This document shows, one piece after another, positions 1 to 5,816 of a stretch of DNA of 64,000 bases. The position numbers were made by a program, and so were the translations under genes. Below the pieces are notes generated by a model that worked only from the letters and a program-made list of their open reading frames with translations, was not told where the DNA came from and made no database searches. Source of the stretch: Sinohyriopsis cumingii (lineage: Eukaryota > Mollusca > Bivalvia > Unionida > Unionidae); assembly GCA_028554795.2 (NCBI GenBank), contig CM068832.1:87695011-87759010 (forward strand). The letters are read 5' to 3'. How positions within the stretch are numbered: position 1 is the first letter of the stretch; each line of letters begins with the position of its first letter.

Positions 1-145
1 GCTGATTTTGCCTCCTTTAATTCCTTTATCATAAGCTACCTCTCCCTTTTAGATAAACACATTCCTCCTGTTTTTAACTCCATTTGATGTGCTATACTTA
101 GTGTTTATATTTGGCATTTTTCTGTATTTTATTCCCCTAATTTCA

Positions 146-156
146 CCCCCACCCCC
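146..156. repeat. Hypervariable poly-C tract
   Basis: This tract, C5-A-C5 in unit 1, explains most of the unit length variation. Elsewhere it is C6 (units 3, 12, 15, 16, 18-22), C9-C12 (units 2, 4-10, 13) or C14 (units 11, 14); unit 17 has an A-interrupted form. The intermediate lengths C7 and C8 are absent as pure runs. Homopolymer slippage is the obvious mechanism, and sequencing error in long C runs may add to it. Confidence 0.9.
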
Positions 157-428
157 AATCCAACATAACCACTTATAAGCTGTGATTTACTATATCTGGT
201 GACTGATTGGCTTATTGAAACAATTTTATTCACATTACAAAGGAGGAAAGCTTACTATTTGTGTTACAATGAGGATGGGTAGGTGGACCTTTGTGTGAGG
301 ACTGGTGGTTAGTGACCTCTTGTATCTGCAGATAGTGTAAAGTGGTCAAAGCTTATACTTTATAATAAGATTGGGTCATGTCCACTGGTCTCTGATGTTA
401 AGTTCTGCACCTACCAAACAAATATAAA

Positions 429-442
429 TTCCTTTCTTTTAG
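429..442 (+). promoter_or_regulatory. Splice-acceptor-like site
   Basis: A pyrimidine run (TTCCTTTCTTTTAG, then GTGAA) closely resembles a 3' splice site. It is kept in all copies; unit 16 has an extra T substitution within the run. It could pair with the donor at the end of the exon-like block of the preceding unit (2871/2872 pattern) to splice across a unit boundary. Only sequence shape supports it. Confidence 0.3.
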
Positions 443-490
443 GTGAATTGTACATTTTGAAGTAGGACAGGTACATACTATTTGGTACAT

Positions 491-503
491 TGACCTTTGA
501 CCT
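491..503 (-). promoter_or_regulatory. Perfect DR1 nuclear-receptor element
   Basis: TGACCTTTGACCT reads on the minus strand as AGGTCA-A-AGGTCA, two consensus half-sites in direct orientation with one-base spacing. DR1 is the preferred site of HNF4, RXR homodimers, PPAR/RXR and COUP-TF. It is unchanged in all 22 complete units, so the array offers at least 22 such sites. Chance occurrence in the ancestral unit cannot be excluded. Confidence 0.45.
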
Positions 504-813
504 AGTTATTACATAATATGACATAATGTGATTTATCCCATATCACCTATGTGAAGTTCAATAAGTGCTGATATGAATAAGATACAACTCATAGTTGAAA
601 GAATTCATTTTATTTCTAAAGATGATTTTGATGGTGAAGCAAAAGTATGAAAACAATAGTTCAAACAGCTCAATGACATTTCTATACACATTCACATAAG
701 ACATAGGCTAGTACCTCATCAAATTGTTTTTCACAAGTGAGACTAAGTATATTTGTTACTTATACAGTCCCGAACTATTTCACAGATTATTGGAAAAATT
801 AAGGTTTGCTATA

Positions 814-832
814 GGTATAACGGTACCAATTG
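814..832 (+). repeat. Left arm of 19-bp inverted repeat
   Basis: GGTATAACGGTACCAATTG matches the reverse complement of 1260-1278 at 18 of 19 positions and directly follows a TA (812-813). It contains a KpnI-type palindrome. Units 20 and 22 carry one C-to-T change in this arm. Confidence 0.75.
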
Positions 833-922
833 CGCAAGTCCAGGTGGGCGGAGCTTAAGGTGTATGGAACATTGTATTCAGAATTAAAGAACAACTCTAG
901 CTGTGATTGGTGCATTATGTAA
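829..922. promoter_or_regulatory. Promoter-like motif cluster (bZIP, GC box, CCAAT, bZIP)
   Basis: Within 94 bp there are: TTGCGCAA (830-837), the palindromic C/EBP core; GGGCGG (846-851), an Sp1-type GC box; ATTGG (906-910), a reverse CCAAT box; and ATTATGTAA (914-922), close to the PAR-bZIP/NFIL3 consensus. Three of the roughly 13 CpGs of the unit fall in 822-850. The order resembles a compact TATA-less promoter firing toward the sense ORF. The first site is lost in units 2 and 7. No start site can be identified from sequence alone. Confidence 0.35.
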
Positions 923-1017
923 GAGTTGTACTTTCTGTTTGGCTTAAAAAAAATGTTGAGCCTCTTGGCAACATGTGAGTTTGTGTTAATTTCTATCTAG
1001 ATCATATTTTGTATTTT

Positions 1018-1335
1018 TTATGATTTTTTTAAAATATGGTACACATGGCTGAAAATGTGCTTGTTGTGACTAGATAACTCTAACCACTGTCTAGTTCCAG
1101 TAGAGTTATCTCTCTTAAATGCAATGGAGTACCTGGTTATGTCATTGTCAAATTGACAATCTAGCATTGTTCTATATGGCAGTGTGTGACATGCATGCCC
1201 AGGTAGGACAGAAAGTATATTTATTTCACAGAACATTAGCATTGAGGTATATGGAGAAACAATTGGTACCGTGATACCTAAAGGAAAGAATAGCCTCACA
1301 GTGTATCCATAGAAACGCATACATGTGGGCGGCAT
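1018..1335 (-). CDS. Antisense ORF, 105 codons, unrecognised
   Basis: An ATG-initiated reading frame (begins MPPTCMRFYG, ends ILKKS) open in every complete unit. Residues 11-30 are hydrophobic and followed by more Met/Leu/Ile-rich sequence; there is no clear signal peptide or domain. Across 22 copies the only changes seen are Ala-48 to Val (units 9, 11, 14), Ile-101 to Met (unit 7) and a silent Gly-20 change (unit 20). That is too few, and not skewed toward silent changes, to argue for selection. It overlaps the right inverted-repeat arm. It may be a chance ORF kept by array homogenisation. Confidence 0.2.
   Translation of the reverse strand: MPPTCMRFYGYTVRLFFPLGITVPIVSPYTSMLMFCEINILSVLPGHACHTLPYRTMLDCQFDNDITRYSIAFKRDNSTGTRQWLELSSHNKHIFSHVYHILKKS
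1072..1111. repeat. Perfect 11-bp stem-loop
   Basis: AGATAACTCTA (1072-1082) and TAGAGTTATCT (1101-1111) are exact reverse complements around an 18-base loop. It is unchanged in every unit. As RNA it would form a hairpin on either strand. Confidence 0.6.
1119..1274 (+). pseudogene. Short sense reading frame, 51 codons, possibly decayed
   Basis: Starts at ATG 1119 directly after an in-frame TAA, reads MQWSTWLCHC then a segment rich in aromatic and hydrophobic residues, and stops at TGA 1272-1274. The frame continues open after the TGA to a TAG near 1355, as if one reading frame had been split. It lies opposite the antisense ORF. A Cys-His-Cys triplet is the only notable motif. No family is recognised; it may be chance. 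Confidence 0.15.
1144..1160. repeat. 17-bp odd palindrome
   Basis: ATTGTCAA-A-TTGACAAT: perfect 8-bp arms about one central base, kept in all units. It lies near the middle of the inverted-repeat-bounded segment. It could be a dimeric protein site or chance. Confidence 0.5.
1260..1278 (-). repeat. Right arm of 19-bp inverted repeat
   Basis: CAATTGGTACCGTGATACC is the partner of 814-832 (one mismatch) and is followed by TA at 1279-1280. The outer ends are 465 bp apart. Unit 20 has one further change here. The arms lie inside the antisense ORF on this side, which constrains how both readings can be true. Confidence 0.75.
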
Positions 1336-1369
1336 TTATGAACTATACTAGTTTGATGTAGGAAAACAA

Positions 1370-1690
1370 ATGTGTGCTGAACAGTTTTGGTCAAATATTG
1401 AAAGTTCTTTAAGAATAAAATGTATGAAATCTTCAGAAAATAGCAAAGGTTGGCTTTGGATGGGGACTTTTGATAACTATAGCTATGATAGATATAGACT
1501 TGTGTTACCTAATGCCTTTATGTATGTGCTGTTACCTCCTAGATTGGAATGCATGCAACAAAATAAGTTATGGAAACATAATATAGTTGATTTTGGCCAA
1601 ATATTGGCTATTTTACCTGCAAAAGATGAAAAATCATGTGTACAAAAACAGCTATCTTGTTCTTGTAAGGCATGCCATAAACCAGGATAG
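1370..1690 (+). CDS. Sense ORF, 106 codons, unrecognised
   Basis: The longest ATG-initiated frame shared by the copies. It begins MCAEQFWSNI, has a central stretch with many aromatics (residues 27-55) and ends in a Cys-rich tail (SCSCKACHKPG). It is open in 21 of 22 units; unit 16 carries a stop at codon 64. Independent changes are Lys-26 to Arg, Asn-48 to Asp, Phe-50 to Val, Gln-64 to stop and one silent Leu-95 change. With four non-silent sites to one silent, purifying selection is not apparent. In units 18, 20 and 22 an upstream TAG becomes CAG, extending the open frame by 15 codons without a new ATG. The motif cluster at 829-922 lies about 450 bp upstream. No homologue recognised. Confidence 0.25.
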   Translation: MCAEQFWSNIESSLRIKCMKSSENSKGWLWMGTFDNYSYDRYRLVLPNAFMYVLLPPRLECMQQNKLWKHNIVDFGQILAILPAKDEKSCVQKQLSCSCKACHKPG

Positions 1691-2042
1691 AGAACACTCT
1701 AAGTACACTTGTAGAGAGATCACTTGTACCATGTGGGATGTTCTGGCATGAGTAATTTTTAGGTAATTTATTAAGGATATGGTATTCCTTCACACTTTGA
1801 TTTGAATCGTCCTGCTCTAATTGTCCTTTTTTTTTTACACTTTCCTGCTTTGAAATTGTTCATGTAGTTAGTTCAGTTCTCTTGCATTCCCTTTTGTTGA
1901 AGTAGCAGTGAATACCAATAAACAAGAACAGTTTCCTTAAGTCATCATTTCCCATTGGCACTTGTATAAGCCCAATTATAATCTACTATTGACTTTCAAT
2001 TAATCCTATTTCTTTCTGTCAAGCTGCTCTTGTGGAATTTCC
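1691..2042. other. Intervening stretch with poly-T
   Basis: About 350 bp with no gene called. It holds the T10 tract at 1827-1836, which varies by about one or two bases between copies and is broken by a G in unit 16. It also holds a hexamer at 1917-1922 that is AATAAA in units 1, 4, 5 and 6 but AACAAA elsewhere. Confidence 0.8.
1917..1922 (+). terminator. Poly(A)-signal-like AATAAA, polymorphic between units
   Basis: AATAAA lies 227 bp after the stop of the 106-codon sense ORF in units 1, 4, 5 and 6; the other units have AACAAA. If transcripts exist, this difference could divide the units into two 3'-end classes. No downstream GU-rich element is obvious. Confidence 0.25.
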
Positions 2043-2264
2043 ATGTTTGGTCCAACATTACAGAATGATAAAGATTTTAGTCACACAGTGCGTATTCATT
2101 CCATTCAAATCCACACTGTTCTTGAAACTTTGCATCCCATCGCAAGAATCCAAATTGGCATGAGATGATATCTGCATGGTTATGGAAGGCTGCACTCTAC
2201 ATGCCGGCATTGTAGAAAATATGAACTATGTGATATGAAAGAGCTGCGTCATCTTAGAAATTAA
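2043..2264 (+). pseudogene. Cys/His-bearing reading frame split by one TGA
   Basis: From ATG 2043 the frame reads 41 codons (starts MFGPTLQND) to a TGA at 2166-2168, then stays open for 31 more codons to TAA 2262-2264. The second part contains CRHCRKYELC, a C-x2-C-x5-C arrangement, then a basic/Leu-rich end (KELRHLRN). The frame is open about 40 bases upstream of the ATG and contains another C-S-C. The TGA is present in all units. It looks like a degraded small Cys-rich protein or a chance frame; no family is recognised. Confidence 0.2.
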
Positions 2265-2742
2265 AATTACATGACTCTTGAGGTCTCCACTAAATATAGG
2301 AGTCTAAATGTTAGGTTCTCACTTTATCAGTAATGTATTTTGAGATAATTTAATTGCAATGAAGTTAATACAGGTTGTTGATGAACTCATCTATATTACA
2401 TGGATACTGTATTAGAGGTTACCACACCTTATGTATATCATTCAGTTATCTCCCTTACACCAGTCATAACATTTCAAGGAAATAAAATCTCACATTTTCA
2501 GTGACTGGTTATGAAAATAAAGAGAAGATATGTGAAGTATTATATTAGCCCTCAATCTTGATGCAAATGTAAGTAGAAGCAGTTTAATAATTTCTCACAG
2601 TAAAGTTTACAAGTTTAAAAACTGATAAGGTATGTTCTGCTTGGATCTGAGATAAGTTTATCTATATCTTATGCTAATTATTATTAAATTCTAATGTAGA
2701 AGAAATATACTTTATATGTATTTATATTATCTAAATTATTCA
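2265..2742. other. AT-rich stretch before the exon-like block
   Basis: About 480 bp with no ORF worth calling and no CpG. It contains two AATAAA hexamers (2481-2486 and 2516-2521) and ends in the pyrimidine-rich run before the exon-like block. From roughly 2300 to 2525 almost no differences between copies were noticed. Confidence 0.8.
2481..2521 (+). terminator. Two AATAAA hexamers
   Basis: AATAAA at 2481-2486 and at 2516-2521, the second in GAAAATAAAGAG. Both are kept in all units. They are candidate poly(A) signals for a sense transcript, but such hexamers are common in AT-rich DNA. Confidence 0.25.
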
Positions 2743-2756
2743 CACTTTTATATTAG

Positions 2757-2871
2757 ATGGAAATGACCACAACTTCACTTGAAATGTGGGTACCTGTAAA
2801 GGATGTTATAGCACAGTTGCCTTTGGGCTGTCCTTGGACCTGTTGGGCCCTGCCCCATATATTTGTCCAAG
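2757..2871 (+). CDS. 115-bp exon-like block
   Basis: Preceded by a T/C-rich run ending in ATTAG and followed by CAAG|GTAAGG, which is close to the consensus 5' splice site. The frame starts with ATG at the very first base after the AG and is open through the donor, encoding about 38 residues (begins MEMTTTSLEM in unit 1; most copies MEMNTTSLEI; ends near HIFVQG). This is the most GC-rich part of the unit. Changes among copies (Asn-4/Thr, Leu-8/Ile, Ile-10/Met, Lys-15/Arg) are all amino-acid-changing. It could be an exon relic of a captured host gene. No homologue recognised; equivalents lie about 2.9 kb apart in all units. Confidence 0.3.
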
Positions 2872-2909
2872 GTAAGGTCATGAAACTTTCACTTCTCATT
2901 TCTCGCATT

Positions 2910-5816
2910 GCTGATTTTGCCTCCTTTAATTCCTTTATCATAAGCTACCTCTCCCTTTTAGATAAACACATTCCTCCTGTTTTTAACTCCATTTGATGTG
3001 CTATACTTAGTGTTTATATTTGGCATTTTTCTGTATTTTATTCCCCTAATTTCCCCCCCCCCCAATCCAACATAACCACTTATAAGCTGTGATTTACTAT
3101 ATCTGGTGACTGATTGGCTTATTGAAACAATTTTATTCACATTACAAAGGAGGAAAGCTTACTATTTGTGTTACAATGAGGATGGGTAGGTGGACCTTTG
3201 TGTGAGGACTGGTGGTTAGTGACCTCTTGTATCTGCAGATAGTGTAAAGTGGTCAAAGCTTATACTTTATAATAAGATTGGGTCATGTCCACTGGTCTCT
3301 GATGTTAAGTTCTGCACCTACCAAACAAATATAAATTCCTTTCTTTTAGGTGAATTGTACATTTTGAAGTAGGACAGGTACATACTATTTGGTACATTGA
3401 CCTTTGACCTAGTTATTACATAATATGACATAATGTGATTTATCCCATATCACCTATGTGAAGTTCAATAAGTGCTGATATGAATAAGATACAACTCATA
3501 GTTGAAAGAATTCATTTTATTTCTAAAGATGATTTTGATGGTGAAGCAAAAGTATGAAAACAATAGTTCAAACAGCTCAATGACATTTCTATACACATTC
3601 ATATAAGACATAGGCTAGTACCTCATCAAATTGTTTTTCACAAGTGAGACTAAGTATATTTGTTACTTATACAGTCCCGAACTATTTCACAGATTATTGG
3701 AAAAATTAAGGTTTTCTATAGGTATAACGGTACCAATTGCTCAAGTCCAGGTGGGCGGAGCTTAAGGTGTATGGAACATTGTATTCAGAATTAAAGAACA
3801 ACTCTAGCTGTGATTGGTGCATTATGTAAGAGTTGTACTTTCTGTTTGGCTTAAAAAAATGTTGAGCCTCTTGGCAACATGTGAGTTTGTGTTAATTTCT
3901 ATCTAGATCATATTTTGTATTTTTTATGATTTTTTTAAAATATGGTACACATGGCTGAAAATGTGCTTGTTGTGACTAGATAACTCTAACCACTGTCTAG
4001 TTCCAGTAGAGTTATCTCTCTTAAATGCAATGGAGTACCTGGTTATGTCATTGTCAAATTGACAATCTAGCATTGTTCTATATGGCAGTGTGTGACATGC
4101 ATGCCCAGGTAGGACAGAAAGTATATTTATTTCACAGAACATTAGCATTGAGGTATATGGAGAAACAATTGGTACCGTGATACCTAAAGGAAAGAATAGC
4201 CTCACAGTGTATCCATAGAAACGCATACATGTGGGCGGCATTTATGAACTATACTAGTTTGATGTAGGAAAACAAATGTGTGCTGAACAGTTTTGGTCAA
4301 ATATTGAAAGTTCTTTAAGAATAAAATGTATGAAATCTTCAGAAAATAGCAAAGGTTGGCTTTGGATGGGGACTTTTGATAACTATAGCTATGATAGATA
4401 TAGACTTGTGTTACCTAATGCCTTTATGTATGTGCTGTTACCTCCTAGATTGGAATGCATGCAACAAAATAAGTTATGGAAACATAATATAGTTGATTTT
4501 GGCCAAATATTGGCTATTTTACCTGCAAAAGATGAAAAATCATGTGTACAAAAACAGCTATCTTGTTCTTGTAAGGCATGCCATAAACCAGGATAGAGAA
4601 CACTCTAAGTACACTTGTAGAGAGATCACTTGTACCATGTGGGATGTTCTGGCATGAGTAATTTTTAGGTAATTTATTAAGGATATGGTATTCCTTCACA
4701 CTTTGATTTGAATCGTCCTGCTGTAATTGTCCTTTTTTTTTTTACACTTTCCTGCTTTGAAATTGTTCATGTAGTTAGTTCAGTTCTCTTGCATTCCCTT
4801 TTGTTGAAGTAGCAGTGAATACCAACAAACAAGAACAGTTTCCTTAAGTCATCATTTCCCATTGGCACTTGTATAAGCCCAATTATAATCTACTATTGAC
4901 TTTCAATTAATCCTATTTCTTTCTGTCAAGCTGCTCTTGTGGAATTTCCATGTTTGGTCCAACATTACAGAATGATAACCATTTTAGTCACACAGTGCGT
5001 ATTCATTCCATTCAAATCCACACTGTTCTTGAAACTTTGCATCCCATCGCAAGAATCCAAATTGGCATGAGATGATATCTGCATGGTTATGGAAGGCTGC
5101 ACTCTACATGCCGGCATTGTAGAAAATATGAACTATGTGATATGAAAGAGCTGCGTCATCTTAGAAATTAAAATTACATGACTCTTGAGGTCCCCACTAA
5201 ATATAGGAGTCTAAATGTTAGGTTCTCACTTTATCAGTAATGTATTTTGAGATAATTTAATTGCAATGAAGTTAATACAGGTTGTTGATGAACTCATCTA
5301 TATTACATGGATACTGTATTAGAGGTTACCACACCTTATGTATATCATTCAGTTATCTCCCTTACACCAGTCATAACATTTCAAGGAAATAAAATCTCAC
5401 ATTTTCAGTGACTGGTTATGAAAATAAAGAGAAGATTTGTGAAGTATTATATTAGCCCTCAATATTGATGCAAATGTAAGTAGAAGCAATTTAATAATTT
5501 CTCACAGTAAAGTTTACAAGTTTAAAAACTGATAAGGTATGTTCTGCTTGGATCTGAGATAAGTTTATCTCTATCTTATGCTAATTATTATTAAATTCTT
5601 ATGTAGAAGAAATATACTTTATATGTATCTATATTATCTAAATTATTCACCCTTTTATATTAGATGGAAATGAACACAACTTCACTTGAAATTTGGGTAC
5701 CTGTAAGGGATGTTATAGCACAGTTGCCTTTGGGCTGTCCTTGGACCTGTTGGGCCCTGCCCCATATATTTGTCCAAGGTAAGGTCATCAAACTTTCACT
5801 TCTCATTTCTCGCATT
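2910..5816 (+). repeat. Unit 2 (2,907 bp)
   Basis: Poly-C tract of 11 without the usual preceding A (3053-3063). The bZIP-like TTGCGCAA is mutated to TTGCTCAA near 3738, as in unit 7. The second half (GGTCCCCAC near 5190, TTCTTATG near 5597) matches units 11, 14, 18 and, in part, 15 rather than its neighbours. Sense ORF 4276-4596; antisense ORF 3924-4241; exon-like block 5664-5778. Confidence 0.95.

Larger units (their letters stand above)
157..813. other. Non-coding stretch of the unit (left part)
   Basis: About 650 bp with no ORF worth calling on either strand. The only items seen are an acceptor-like pyrimidine tract ending at 442 and the DR1 at 491-503. Only one CpG lies here, in CCCGAAC near 766. 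The same holds for the equivalent interval of every unit. Confidence 0.8.
814..1278. mobile_element. Possible old MITE-like segment with TA at both ends
   Basis: The 465-bp interval is bounded by 19-bp terminal inverted repeats and by TA on both outer sides, the pattern of small non-autonomous Tc1/mariner-type elements. It contains no transposase. Because TA is its own reverse complement, the flanking TA may simply be part of the inverted repeat, so a target-site duplication cannot be shown within this window. Alternatively the arms are paired regulatory sites. No copy of the unit lacks the segment. Confidence 0.3.
1..2909 (+). repeat. Unit 1 (2,909 bp), reference copy
   Basis: Used as the coordinate reference for the unit. 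Its poly-C tract is interrupted (C5-A-C5, 146-156). Private differences include an AAAG instead of AACC near 2067-2071 and a Thr codon at position 4 of the exon-like ORF. It shares with unit 5 the CAC form near 688, the CTATATC form near 2660 and the Met-10 form of the exon-like block. Confidence 0.95.

Noticed and set aside
1608..1793. Minus-strand ORF of 61 codons overlapping the end of the sense ORF
   Set aside because: Short, overlaps the 106-codon ORF in antisense, shows no motif and has no promoter-like context.
1018..2264. Viral origin of the Cys-rich frames (for example an endogenised adenovirus E4-type gene)
   Set aside because: The spacing of Cys/His residues is only vaguely reminiscent, the frames are broken and short, and no capsid, polymerase or terminal sequence is present. 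A profile search would be needed; without it the idea is unsupported.
1..2909. LTR or LINE retrotransposon as the repeat unit
   Set aside because: No reverse-transcriptase, integrase or endonuclease motifs, no long terminal direct repeats inside the unit, and no poly-A tail junction or target duplication between units.
2753..2941. Minus-strand ORF of 62 codons opposite the exon-like block
   Set aside because: It lies antisense to the block that has splice-like borders and has no supporting signals; treated as a shadow.
2872..2996. Second half of the 79-codon sense frame beginning at the exon-like block
   Set aside because: It runs on past a strong donor-like site into AT-rich sequence; the open extension is better read as intron or non-coding.
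2958..3140. Minus-strand ORF of 60-61 codons across the poly-C tract
   Set aside because: It is open only in copies where the C-run length happens to keep the frame (several but not all units), and contains a Gly run made by the C tract. This is a length-dependent shadow, not a gene.
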